64,000 nt of DNA from Trichosphaerium sp. ATCC 40318 (GCA_038496445.1 JALMLS010000309.1:186001-250000); one strand, 5' to 3'; shown: positions 11,935 through 22,607, counted from the stretch's first letter. Made by a program: numbers and translations. The notes: generated by a model not told the origin, from the letters alone.

Positions 11935-12189
11935 TGTTTATTTTATTATATTATTTATGTGCACTACTATAGAGAATATGTGCATCAACACTAATCCCTT
12001 CCTGCTCTCAACATAAACGTTTGAGCTTTGCCATTCATCATTCTTAGTCAACTTGGTTGTTTGCTTTGTTTTACATGTAAAGCAACATTACCAGTCGGAT
12101 TTAAGTAACGTGATGCATGGTATAATTAATCGCTTGTTTTTGGAATAATAGAATTTTCAAAAAAACAGTGCTTGAAGCACGAGATCACT

Positions 12190-13663
12190 AGATATTCAGT
12201 CTATGAAAGTAAAATCTCTGAGAATAATTATTACACGTGATAAATCACGTGAATTCTGATACTACTTCCAACACCTTCAATCAACTGCATCAAATGCTAA
12301 AAGTAAAAGTTGGAAAGGAGAAACAGACAGAACTCAGTGTATCAAGAGAGTTTGTAGCACTGAGTAGTATCCTAACAGCGCAACAAACACAAATCGATGA
12401 CAAAGAGAGTGTTGATAGCTTTCTCATTGTCTTACAACATGAGATTGGGTTCGAATGGCTTGTAAACAATTACAACAGATCAATTACAGACATATACGAT
12501 GATTACTGCGCTAAACCGACACCGATGAAATCCTCGTACCTTGAGACTGTACGCTAAACCTTTATAGCCATGTTTGTGTATTAAACTTTTATAGCTTCTC
12601 GATGTAGTAGCGTGCTGTGACTATCTTGACTTTGACAGGAGTATCACCGAGAAAGCTGCCAATATCCTACAAATTGAAAACGCAACAGAAGATCCAACAG
12701 TACTAGAGTATAGTTACCCACTATCATTCGAGTCAGCCGCTGTGTCGAACGCTTGTGCCGGAGGTACTTTCTTTTGGTATCAGCAAAAAGTAACTAATCT
12801 TTGCTAGTGTTTTGTGGAGATTCAAACTACATCTTCATAAAATCACTAAATCACCTAATGAACAAATATATTATCAAAATCAATACGACAGGTTTTTACA
12901 GGCTGCTATGTATTGACGAGAAAGTAGCATTTGAACTTGCAAAAGAATACCTCAGATTAATTTTCAACAAGAGGCAGTATACGCTGTCAGGTAAAACGTA
13001 CTCTCCCAGCATTGAATTAAAGGATTGTGGCCTGTTATTACCGTTGTGGAAGCAAATAACATACACACAGCTACTGGAAATATCGAAACAAGCTCCTGAA
13101 GATACAGAGTATACTGCGATTGGAGCTATAATTGTTAAAAATCTTGAGTACTTTTCGCTCTTTCAATTTCTTTTGGATATTGTCGAAAGCGAGAACGAGA
13201 CACATGCTATGAAAATTAAAGAGGATATTGTTTATGCTCTTTGTCATCATTCTTCCTCGTATAACGCAAAGGCTGTGATGGATACTATTGCTTGTATTCC
13301 TCCATCTAAGAGATGGGAGATCATGAATCGTACTGAACTGCAGATGTCAAGAGTTCCTCGAACAACCTACTTCTGGGAAGCAGTCAAGTACGCCTTACCA
13401 CTATTCTTGTAGATTTAAATACAACTAATACTGTTGAATAAAGGTTAGCAATACTCTCGAAAAAGTACAAAACAGGAAACTCTTTCATGTCCCATTTTGA
13501 ACGTAGCATTGATGACACTTGGAAGGATACCAAATCGCCTTTATCTGTTAATAAGCCAGCGTCATACTCTACCGTGGAAGTGAAAGGATGGAAGGCCACC
13601 TGGTTTCAATCGCCACATAATAGCACCACAGTTGATTGGTACAAAAGCTGTTCAGGTTTCTAA
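12190..13663. repeat. Direct duplication, unit 2
   Basis: Second unit of the tandem duplication described for 8388-10024. Exon 1, intron 1 (55 nt in both) and exon 2 are almost identical at the base level, which points to a fairly recent copy or to gene conversion. Confidence 0.85.
12203..13663 (+). CDS. Skp1/BTB-like protein, tandem copy 2
   Basis: Five exons with introns 12249-12303, 12549-12594, 12764-12807 and 13388-13443, at the same positions as in copy 1. Product begins MKVKSLR and carries the same Skp1/BTB-like start (TELSVSREFVALSSIL) and 'DVVACCDYLD' helix. The exon after intron 3 is unrelated in detail to copy 1 (CGDSNYIFIKSLNHL here), then similarity resumes at DEKVAFELAKEYL. The protein stops at 13661-13663, shorter than copy 1. 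Same inferred role: cullin-ligase adaptor or a BTB-family relative. Family assignment is by fold pattern only. Confidence 0.6.
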
Positions 13664-14597
13664 AAAGAGACTCAAAACATGTCGCCAATTAAGCATAATG
13701 TTTGCACATAAGATTAAACATTAATCTCTCATTTCGTCCTACCCAATGAATTTAATAAACATAAAGAATTCGCACAATACTGCCAACAAACTGTCACCTG
13801 CTAAAAAGTTCGAATTTATGAAATAATTAAACATGTGATAAAGCTATCTGAGTCTTTCGACCTTACTTGTCGGAACACCTGAAATTCTTCAACCACTTAA
13901 AATCTATCAACCAATTTGCAAATAATCAAGAGCTGGTGATTAGTACTTGTAAATAGTTCACATCGCAGCCAAAGAGCACCAACTATGGAAGGAACCTTGC
14001 TGTTAGCATATTCTAGAATATCGTTTCAGAGGTTGTATATGTAGGCCTTCAAAAGAAGTTCAAAGACACTTGCAGGCTAGTTGTATATTTGCGTACAAGC
14101 TATGAACAACTGCACATTATACCCTGAAAACGCAGTTGTACCTTTTACCACAGAGGCAATGGATATAACAACATTTCTTGCTTTGTTTTATTGGATTTAA
14201 TAAATGAATGAATGAATGAATATTGAACACACGACTAGAGGTGCCGGACATAATGCTTTACCACTATGAAACGTTAAAGGGCACACAACGGATGAGAATA
14301 CGTGTAAGAGACGTTGCCTTACTTGTAGGATAATAGCGTTAGTACATTCAGAGAAATACACAATCAAAAAATACGTTTGTGTATTTCGTCAAAGTTCGCT
14401 GTGAATATCTTCGTGGAAATACTTGGAAAGCAAGCATACTGAACATGGTGACGTTGCACGTTACATTGAGGGGCAGAGCCTAGCGGCGACTGAGCGCCAT
14501 AACCTAGTTGTCTCCCCTTTGTGGCGAACAGTTCAATATCACTTTGACATTTTTTCGACTTTTCTTTCGACATTTTAGTTTAACCCTTTGTGACTTG
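13664..14597. other. Intergenic region with possible retroposon tail
   Basis: Nearly 1 kb without a supported gene. At about 14196-14222 the sequence GGATTTAATAAATGAATGAATGAATGAAT is a short GAAT tandem repeat immediately after an AATAAA-like signal, the kind of end seen in many LINE retrotransposons. No reverse-transcriptase frame is present upstream, so at most this is a truncated 3' end. Confidence 0.35.
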
Positions 14598-15785
14598 AAA
14601 GAGTAATGATTTGATGTGTTTACAAGAAATGACGTTGACTCATAAAAAAAAAGAAAACACAATTTGAGACACGTTAAATGAACCAAAGCATGAAAAAACA
14701 AATGGATACACCACACGACACACCAACCGCGACTTTATTTATTCAATACGACACAGTACACGAAATTGTTTGTAAAGCCTTTCACACATGTACATACAAA
14801 CAAGTGTGCTCATGGGTACGTCCATTGATCGCCTCTAGAACCGAGTTATAAATCATTTCGGTATTTTAAACCTCAAACTCCTCAAAACATCATCAAATCG
14901 TATTTGCTACGCGCAAATCATACATTCGCACAGTTTAGCGCCACTTTTAAAAAATAGCCAAGTTAATTTGACAACTCAACCGAGTTAACTCTTCTTTTTG
15001 CTTAGATTGCCGTCAATAAAACGTTTTGTGCAGTGTTAGAAGCAAACTCACCTCACAGATACTACTACAACACCAAATTCGAAAAACAAAGTGAAAATGA
15101 CGATGCGAACAAACAACAAAACAAACCGCCTTTGGACTCTTCTGATATTCGTCAGTTTCTACAAAATCGTCTTCAATTTGATTACAATCATTTTCAAGGA
15201 TTATCACGTGCTTACAAGGCATTATCATTGAACAACACAAAAGAAGCTGCAACCAAACTTAAACTTGAAGCGGAGCTTCTTGAGTGCCACAGCAACCTAC
15301 CAAAACATGTCAGAAACTTTGCATACTATACTAAGAATTCTTCAGAAACCATAGCGGAGCCAGGTGGAGCCTGTGGAGGACCTGATGTGTACTTTAGCTG
15401 CGGGGCAGAGTGTATGTTTTTCCCACGAAGAGTTGAGCAAGGCACTTCTCCAATCAAGCTCTCAATTGATTGTTGGGCTCCATGGGAACGTAGTAAAGCT
15501 ACTACAATAAGTGTAGATGGTCATACAGTCCTTCAAATAACTTCAGATGATCCTAAATCATCGTGGTCTTTAGATTTCTCTAAAATGAAGAGTGTGGTAG
15601 AGATTTATCATGACAAGGTAGTCGATCAAGTCACTTTTGAACACATCTCAGGTATTGCCTCAGTCATCATGTACCACCATGGTGATTGGGATTATATTTT
15701 TGAGGGCGTATCTGAAGCTTGGGAAGATAATAAAGATGAGCCGTTTGTACCAAAACCAAAGACAAACTTTTTTTCATTTCAATAA
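14598..15785. repeat. Inverted duplication, right arm
   Basis: Right arm of the inverted duplication with 6527-7715. The homologous intron carries a roughly 20-bp insertion just before its 3' splice site in this copy. Confidence 0.85.
14678..15785 (+). CDS. Unknown protein, inverted-duplicate copy 2
   Basis: Two exons: 14678-14815 and 15006-15785, joined by a 190-nt intron (GTACGTCC...TTGCTTAG), one of the longest clear introns in the window. Exon 1 (MNQSMKKQMDTPHD) is almost identical to copy 1. Exon 2 matches copy 1 closely until about residue 190, then substitutions become dense (ATTISVDGHTVLQ here) and the C-terminal tails differ. No domain recognised; no signal peptide or membrane helix. 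Both copies keep an open frame, so both are probably functional. Downstream on the same strand are F-box/MORN genes. Confidence 0.7.
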
Positions 15786-16107
15786 AACTCTATCACTACA
15801 ACCTTACTGTTTCTTGTGCTAAGACTGACAATTTTCGCCTGAACATCATATGGCTAAGGCACGATGTTTTGGGCTATATTTGGAAACTGTTTTATGGTCA
15901 CGTGCATAGCAACGTTATAAATTACAAACGGTTTCAGTCTGGTTCCTGGATTACTATCATTGTTATTCCAGAATCAGGATTAATGTCTCTAAGAACCCGT
16001 GATATCATTTGACTCATCTACTTTTTTTTGACATTCAACAGAAGTCAAAACGCGTCAAAGAACTCTACTAGACGTACGTACTACGTACGTAGTACTATTT
16101 TCGAAGA
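15786..16107. other. Intergenic spacer with perfect palindrome
   Basis: Spacer between two plus-strand genes. It contains the 18-bp perfect palindrome at 16078-16095, listed separately; otherwise nothing is recognised. Confidence 0.5.
16078..16095. promoter_or_regulatory. Palindrome GTACTACGTACGTAGTAC
   Basis: Perfect 18-bp inverted repeat ending 12 bp before the start codon at 16108, preceded by a further ACGTAC. It could be a dimeric regulator site or an mRNA leader hairpin. Position and symmetry are seen; function is inference. Confidence 0.4.
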
Positions 16108-16939
16108 ATGGCATGTGGGATGGAGCCAACGGTAAAAAGGAAGGTAAATGCTTTGTTTTATCAAATTCCTCGTTAAAACAAGTGTAAAATAGATACATTC
16201 CACAATAACATGTTGTGACGTATTACTACGCCTTCCACTAGAGCTACAGCTTGATATTATCGATTTAGATGCAGAAGTTTACATAAAGTGGCCTCTTTTA
16301 TCCAAATATACAGCTACAACAACAAGGTTCAATAGTGATTTGGAAAGACAAGGGAAATGGCTGAAATACAAGCTTTTGCCTGATGAAGGTAATGGCACGC
16401 GTTCCATATTTAAGGTTGTCTGTCAGGAGTATTCTATACGCGGTAAGGTAAATGGAGAATACAAATGGTGGCATCCTACAGGTGAATATGGGTGCAGTCA
16501 TTTCGTAGACGATGTTATACATGGCCTATCAAAAGAGTGGTATGATAGCGGTCAGTTAGCTGGATGTTGTACTTTTGTAGATGGTAAGGCTGAAGGCCAG
16601 TGTAGTGAGTGGCATAAAAACGGGCAATTGAAGAAACAGTTTAACCAAGTTAAAGGCAGTTATGAGGGAGAGTACAACGAATGGCATGAAAATGGACAAT
16701 TGTTAGAAAAGAGCAATTATGTTAATGATAAATTGGAAGGGGAGTGCAATGAGTGGTATGATACTGGCCAATTGCTTGAAAAGTGTTATTACGTCAATGA
16801 TGAGCTTACAGGAGAGTACAAAACGTGGTATAGAAACGGACAATTGAAGCAACAAGGCACCTATAATAAGGGCAAGCTAGAAGGAGAGTATAGAGAGTGG
16901 GATCCAAATGGACAATTAACCCAGTCTAAGTATTTCTGA
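16108..16939 (+). CDS. F-box-like MORN_2 repeat protein
   Basis: Two exons: 16108-16143 (MACGMEPTVKRK) and 16244-16939, joined by a 100-nt intron (GTAAATG...CTAGAG). The N-terminus (LQLDIIDLDAEVYIKWPLL) is homologous to the degenerate F-box of the 20719 and 39884 genes. From about residue 65 come nine or so repeats of about 23 residues of the form G-E-Y-x-x-W-H-x-N-G-Q-L, the MORN_2 type. Such F-box plus MORN_2 proteins are also known from giant DNA viruses such as marseilleviruses. Family role: adaptor in a ubiquitin ligase, with the repeats as a binding surface; target unknown. Confidence 0.7.
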
Positions 16940-17318
16940 ACTTCTCCTCAATTTCAAGTTTTATAGAGCTTATAGAACTATCTATTTTACGATTTTCGTT
17001 TGCTTTTTTATTCCATGACGGTTTGAAACACGTGCTTGGCCCTCCAAAATTTGTGGGAACAAATTTCGGGGCCTGATCGAGCAAGCTGGGATGGTGATTA
17101 TTTATTAAACGATGTAATATCTGTTTGTAATTATTATTATGAATAAAGTGAGGGCTACGGCGCTCGCCTCTTGTTTGAAAAAAAAAAAAAAAGGTTTGAA
17201 ACACAGTGCTCCCAAAAAAAGACACGTGATTGAATACAGCTTTGATAAGCATTAAAAATCACAAAGGGTCCTTAACAACCTATTATAGGGGTTGTTAAAG
17301 GCGCTAATACTGAGCCCT
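16940..17318. other. Intergenic spacer carrying a retroposed insert
   Basis: Spacer between two F-box/MORN genes on the plus strand; most of it is the insertion at 17020-17204. Confidence 0.6.
17020..17204 (+). mobile_element. Short retroposon with poly-A tail and target-site duplication
   Basis: The 12-bp sequence GGTTTGAAACAC occurs at 17020-17031 and again at 17193-17204, as expected for a target-site duplication. Between them lies about 160 bp that ends in a run of about 15 A, with an AATAAA hexamer about 35 bp before the A-run (in TTATGAATAAAGTG). This is the structure left by target-primed reverse transcription: a SINE, a 5'-truncated LINE or a tiny processed transcript. It has no coding capacity. 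Relationship to a full-length element is unknown. Confidence 0.7.
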
Positions 17319-18557
17319 ATGGAACTATCACAAGACGTGCGTACCATCAACTTTCACCCAAATAATAACAAAAACCAGATAAACGACACGGAATCGGATA
17401 GATATGGGTTGTTACAGCTTCCAATTGAGATACAAATGTATATTATGGATTTAAGCACATCAGTTTATGTTATTTGGCCTCTATTATCCAGACAAGCAGC
17501 TGTGACATCCCGTTACGACAGTGCGTTGGATAAACATGGATTATTTAAACGTTGGCATAAAAACGGTCAACTTTCCACGAGATGCCTTTTTGTCAACGGT
17601 TTACTCGAAGGAGAGTATATTGTGGCGTCTCAAACAGTATCAACACAAACTATCAGCATGTCCGCACAACAAAAAAATGTACAATCAAACTACCCAAGCG
17701 CCTTCGTTTCAGAGCTTGCAGTTAGTGGTGAAGCATCAAGTGACTTTGACAGTAACGAAGAGGCGATTGACAAACAAGAAAGCCGCGAAGAAGATACTAG
17801 CAATGGTGAAGAAACATCAGAAACAAGTCAAGATGAAGAAAACAGCGACATTGATAAAAAAGTCAACGATGCAGAAGACTCACACGCTGAGCAAGAGCCT
17901 CCTTACATTGTTGATTCTGAAGAAGACAATATTGACGATGTGAGTGTAACCGTACCGGAGATTACAGGACATTTCTATGGACCTGATCGTATTTTTTCAA
18001 TAAGAGAAGAAATCAATAAAATATTACAATGGACGCCTACAGGTGTTGGTTTCTGGCCATTTCACATCTACAAAAAGCGATGGCTTGCAAGTCCAAGGTA
18101 TAGTTTTATGCAGATATACGCACAAGGAGAAGGCAACAAATACACAGACGCATACCTGATGATATGGGAAGATCAATGTGGTACGTTTTCAAAAAGATCT
18201 TTTGTTGTTTGCTCTTGACTTTGTTTTTAACCCTTTTCAGGACCTGTTGGATTTCCTACACACTTGATTTGCTTAGTTTCAGGCTGTGAATATAAATGGG
18301 TTATGGGTAGATCTAGTAGGAGGTTGACAAAAGCAAAAGTTCGGTTAGTTGCACTTGAAGACAGCACTTACGAAATTCCAATGCCTTGTTTTGCAGTTGG
18401 TAGCGATAAGCTTCTTCAATTTGCTAGGTTGCTTTCTCCATTTGTTTCTATAGTACCTCGTGATAGGAACCCACTTTTCGGAGTCGACTTGTTGACCTTC
18501 AAATCTGAGTACCTTGTTTGTAAAGAAAAAAAACAATTAGAAAATTTAAACATTTAA
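17319..18557 (+). CDS. Chimeric gene: F-box/MORN N-terminus fused to acidic-protein C-terminus
   Basis: Two exons, 17319-18180 and 18241-18557; the intron 18181-18240 is exactly 60 nt (GTACG...TTTCAG). Residues 1 to about 100 are nearly identical to the 20719 gene (GLLQLPIEIQMYIMDLSTS, ALDKHGLFKRWHKNGQL). From about residue 135 the sequence (VSGEASSDFDSNEEA onward, ITGHFYGPDRIFSIREE, LQFARLLSPFVSIVPRDR) follows the 38295-39608 gene, including a homologous intron of identical length at the same codon. The short joining stretch (VASQTVSTQTISM) is a MORN repeat read in a shifted frame, so the fusion involved a frameshift that was later compensated. The join is within one exon. Function of either half is unproven; the C-terminal domain is not a family I recognise. 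Confidence 0.75.
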
Positions 18558-19094
18558 CAAGTGCAGCTGTAATCTAAGCAACAACAATAAAAAAGCGCCT
18601 TGGATACAGAGTTTTTCAGTTGGCAGCCTTGCAGCGGTGTTGTAAGCTTTGAAAAACTATTGTACGAAAAACCTTTGCACCTCAAATCAATATATCTTGT
18701 TGAAGTTCTGTTGTTCCTTTCTGGGTAAAAACCAAGCAAAAGTACAATAATTCGTGTAAGAGTTAGAAGAATTGTTTGCCGAATCCTAGAGATTTAATAA
18801 CGGTTACCGTTAACCTTATACAACAGAAGTAAGCAATAATAGACGTCAGTGCTGCAAACAAATATTCCTTTTTTGTACTTTGTTTAAAGTATTCTAATAA
18901 TGCCGGATCATTTGTTGTTGTCAACGATTATCTTAGTATGTTCATTTATCGACAGCTTATAATACTTGCTATTAATTACACAGCACGCCAAAACAATACG
19001 AATTAAAAATCACATGGTACTTAGCCAAAAGGGGAGAGTGGAACAAGTTGAACGAAAAACATTTTTCCTGAAGCTGTGACATGTTGTTTACAGG
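18558..19094. other. Intergenic spacer
   Basis: About 540 bp of AT-rich sequence. Contains CACATGG and poly-T tracts, but no supported exon, repeat or RNA gene. Confidence 0.4.
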
Positions 19095-20096
19095 ATGCCT
19101 AAAACACCAATAACAGTAATAGACAATGTGAATCTATTCTTAGACTGTTTTTTCGAAGAAGATGAAAACAAACCGAAAAGCATTTTTTGGATAACATCAC
19201 CACTAATGTCACGCAATACACCAAAAGCAGCGAAATCTAAGCAAGTCGAAGCATCAAACACCTCAAAATGCTATACTCTCCCACCAGAGATTATTCTGGC
19301 TATTTTCGCATACAACGGCGTCTACACCTCACTGCGTACATATCTCTGTGTTTCAAAGGATTTACGCTCCATCATCATTTCTACAAAGTCTTATTGGCGT
19401 GACATGTACGAAACTCACTTCGTCAACAGTCGCTATTCTGTATGGGAATACCTAGAAGAAAGTGAGGCTTACGGGGATGTCCCAGGATATTTGTCTATCG
19501 CACCAACAGGAGAGTACACAGTAGAAAGTGGAGACAAACAGCAAAGCCAGTCTAAAGGCAAAGGACCTACCGACAAGCCTCCAAGCGATGGCCAAAACCC
19601 TTCTTATTGGTATGAGAGCTGTAGAAACAGAGCAATTGGTAAAATGCTTGAGAAGAGGATCAAAGGGTTACGTTATCCAAACAGGACGGCGAATACTGAG
19701 CCAGAGTTTGAAGAATTTTATACGGTTTTGAAGGACGATGACAAAGACGAAAACGCTTTGCATCACGTGCTTGAAAAGATAAAAGTAGACGAAGAGGCAA
19801 ACCTTCGAGCTATGACTCCTCAAGTATTTATAAGATTCATAGAACAAGAATTAAAAGAAGTCGAAGACCCTCCTTTCTCTGATGAAGAGGACGAAGAAGG
19901 TGATTATAATTGGAAAGAGAAAACACCAAAGTTACTCGAAGGTCTTAAAGATATTTTCAACGAAGAGAAATGGGGATTAAAGAATTATGGTTGTGTAGCT
20001 CTTGGTAGATGGGAGAATCAATGTTATTTCGTTTATGGAGTATCGCAAGGTTTGCGTGCTATTGTAGGTGTTTGTGCTATTGTGGATAACTCGTGA
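19095..20096 (+). CDS. F-box protein, single exon
   Basis: Uninterrupted 333-codon frame from ATG 19095. An F-box is visible at about residues 58-105 (YTLPPEIILAIFAYNG ... LCVSKDLRSIIIS ... YWRDMYETHF), including the 'VS+' and the terminal W. The rest is charged, with an acidic patch (FSDEEDEEGDYN) and a C-terminal region (LGRWENQCYFVYGV) that has no recognised family. Probably an SCF ligase subunit with an unknown substrate domain. It lacks the MORN repeats of its neighbours. Confidence 0.7.
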   Translation: MPKTPITVIDNVNLFLDCFFEEDENKPKSIFWITSPLMSRNTPKAAKSKQVEASNTSKCYTLPPEIILAIFAYNGVYTSLRTYLCVSKDLRSIIISTKSYWRDMYETHFVNSRYSVWEYLEESEAYGDVPGYLSIAPTGEYTVESGDKQQSQSKGKGPTDKPPSDGQNPSYWYESCRNRAIGKMLEKRIKGLRYPNRTANTEPEFEEFYTVLKDDDKDENALHHVLEKIKVDEEANLRAMTPQVFIRFIEQELKEVEDPPFSDEEDEEGDYNWKEKTPKLLEGLKDIFNEEKWGLKNYGCVALGRWENQCYFVYGVSQGLRAIVGVCAIVDNS

Positions 20097-20718
20097 ATGC
20101 TAGCTCAAATAAATAAAAGTTACTTATCTCTAGTTTTTTTTAGTCATACAGGTTTTTTTTATTAGCAAGTCAGTTTATTAACACGACGGTACATTCCAAA
20201 TGCCTAAGCATGTAGCGCAACAAACACTAAGGGTTACAATCCCTTCGCGATTAACTGATTGGGGCTGTGGGGTGTAACAATGGTTGTTTTTTTGAAAGGG
20301 TTAATGGGTGTTGGTTGATGGGTTGTTACTCCGTTCTGTGGGTTTGATAAGGGGTTGCAGTACCCGTCTGGCTTGAACAGCGGCCTGAATAAGTACTTAC
20401 TATCTTAGTACAAGAATGCTTTTGTTATTAGACTTACATCTGTCTTTGTTTAAACACTAATAGCCAAGCATACGAACAAAGCACAAATAATAGTATAATG
20501 CAGACTCTTCGAAGTAGGATCAACGAGCATGGTTGGAGCAGCTGTTGCAGCAGTAGATGCAGCTGTTAGAGTTGTTATATCTGTTGTCAGGCATTGTTGG
20601 TGTACCAGCGATTAAGTAAACGGCTTGACATTGGATTAATGCTCTTGATAATTTAAGGCATACCCTTAAGTTACAACATCTCGCATTAGACTTATCCCAT
20701 TAAACTAGCCGCCCTGAA
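20097..20718. other. Intergenic spacer
   Basis: About 620 bp before the next F-box/MORN gene. Pieces near 20225-20345 are GT-rich (GGGTTAATGGGTGTTGGTTGATGGG) but show no periodic repeat. A short open stretch at 20525-20600 could not be tied to a gene. Confidence 0.35.
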
Positions 20719-21651
20719 ATGGAAACACAACTAGAGGTATTAAGCAGTATACAAATTAAGATAAACGATGCAGAATCGGAGGACCTTGGGTTGTTACAGC
20801 TTCCAATTGAGATACAAATGTATGTTATGGATTTTAGCACATCACTTTATGTTATTTGGCCTCTATTATCCAGAAAAGCAGCTGTGACATCCCGTTACGA
20901 CAGCGCGTTAGATAAACATGGATTATTTAAACGTTGGCATAAAACCGTCGGTCAACTTTCCGCGAGATGCCTTTTTGTCAACGGCAAACGCGAAGGAGAG
21001 TACAACGAGTGGTTTGAAAATGGACAAGATAAGTTAATATGCTCTTACACCGATGGTAAAATCGAAGGAGAGTACAAAGATTGGCATGAAAATGGAAACC
21101 TTAGGCTAGTGCGCTCTCATATCAATGGTAAACGAGAAGGAGAGTGCATGAAATGGCACCGTAATGGAACATTGTACAAGAGTTCGTTTTATACACATGA
21201 CAGACTCGAAGGGGAAAGAAGGATCTGGTACATTAGCAGAAAGTTGCGTGAGGATTCCTTTTATGTAAATGGTTTGTTAGATGGAGAATACAAGCATTGG
21301 CGCTCTAACGGAAACTTACGTATTCATTGCTTCTATAAACAGGGTATCCTTGATGGAGAAAGCAAAAGTTTTTATAATTCCGGATACCTTTATTATCAAC
21401 GGTTTTATGTTAATGGTGAGAAGGAAGGAGAGCATAAAAGTTGGTACCAACATGGTCAACTATGTGATCAAAGCTTTTATGTAAAAGGGAAACTCCATGG
21501 AGAGTATAAAAGGTGGTACGAAGACGGTTCATTAAATGCGCATTGTTTTTACATAAACGATGAGCGCCATGGAGAGTATAAGTGTTGGTGTTATAATGGA
21601 GAACTAGAAGTGCAATGCACTTATAAAAATGGCAAAAAGGTTGAGGAATAG
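20719..21651 (+). CDS. F-box/MORN_2 repeat protein
   Basis: Single 310-codon exon from ATG 20719. Degenerate F-box at about residues 25-60 (LLQLPIEIQMYVMDFSTS, VIWPLLS), then about ten MORN_2 repeats of the form GEYKxWxxNGxL, about 23 residues each, to the end. Each repeat carries the 'G-E-Y/S-K-x-W' core. Close relative of the genes at 17319 and 39884. Probable ligase adaptor; target unknown. One repeat (RWHKTVGQL) has an extra residue relative to its relatives. Confidence 0.75.
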   Translation: METQLEVLSSIQIKINDAESEDLGLLQLPIEIQMYVMDFSTSLYVIWPLLSRKAAVTSRYDSALDKHGLFKRWHKTVGQLSARCLFVNGKREGEYNEWFENGQDKLICSYTDGKIEGEYKDWHENGNLRLVRSHINGKREGECMKWHRNGTLYKSSFYTHDRLEGERRIWYISRKLREDSFYVNGLLDGEYKHWRSNGNLRIHCFYKQGILDGESKSFYNSGYLYYQRFYVNGEKEGEHKSWYQHGQLCDQSFYVKGKLHGEYKRWYEDGSLNAHCFYINDERHGEYKCWCYNGELEVQCTYKNGKKVEE

Positions 21652-21933
21652 AGACAGTCATTACCAGTTCACCAGTTAAGGAACAGAAACTAATAATAAA
21701 AAGAAATTGAACTTGCCATCAATCGTTGCGCATTAATAGATACTACTGAAACAGAACCAAAAAGTAACACCAACACGAGGTGATGTGACAATGACATTTT
21801 TTTGAAAGGATGGATCCAAAAAAGAAGGCAACTCAGAAATTATTTCTGTAACGTGTTACTTGCCTATTCCAAATTACGGTAAGTATACATACTAGACAGT
21901 ACTTAGGGAACCAAATGTTTGGCATTTATTTGT

Positions 21934-22607
21934 CTATGAAGCACATGGTTTGATGCAGTCTATGACGTAGTTACTGTAAGTGCCCATAGGTATTGGTTGG
22001 ATATCTGAACTACCAATCATGAAGCATGGCCATCCACCGTTAACGTTACATCCAGTATTCTAAAGAGAGGTTACAAACTGCAATGTAAAAAAAAAGTAAA
22101 AAACCAAAAAGACATACACCATCATCAGTTGCAAACAATAATCCACGAGTGCTTGTGAATGAATCTGTTTCGTAATGGTAAACAGTACATGTTGTAGTGT
22201 TTGTTGGAATGGCAAAGGCGAGATAAGGTGCAGAGGCATGCTATTCAAAAGTGAGCCAGTAATTACGAATTAAACAAGTTACATACAGGTCTGAGGCAAA
22301 TAGATTGTTCAGCATTACAACAGACATCGGTAGTGGATGAAAAACAGTCTGCACTAGCGTCACCAAAAGTAAGACGTCCAATGATCCTTGGGTCATTGTA
22401 GAATCCCATGTTGTACACAATAGTATCAGAAATACCATTGCCATTTCCGCCAGTTCTTGACACTGTGTAGATCTCGTGAGCGATAGTATCACCTTCACAC
22501 ACAGGTATAGATGGACGTGAAGTGCTGAATCCTTGCTCGGATCCATGCACACATGCAAGAATACAGAGTACTACTAGAAGTGTTTCGATTACAGGTTGTT
22601 GCGTCAT
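21934..22607 (-). CDS. Small secreted cysteine-rich protein
   Basis: Three exons. Exon 1 starts at 22607 and encodes a signal peptide (VIETLLVVLCILACVHGSEQ), then a Cys-containing region (DCFSSTTDVCCNAEQSICLRP). A second exon near 22240-22130 (YLAFAIPTNTTTCTVYHYE) and a third from about 22063 (NTGCNVNGGWPCFMIG) complete the protein, stop at 21934. About 190 residues with at least ten Cys; no family recognised. Likely exported, disulfide-stabilised. Its upstream region shares a 17-bp motif with the promoter of the 38295-39608 gene. Confidence 0.65.

Noticed and set aside
16108-21651. Integrated giant-virus fragment
   Set aside because: F-box/MORN genes resemble viral families, but several of them carry the same short GTACG-type introns as host genes and no viral core gene is present. 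Kept only as a possible ancient exchange.
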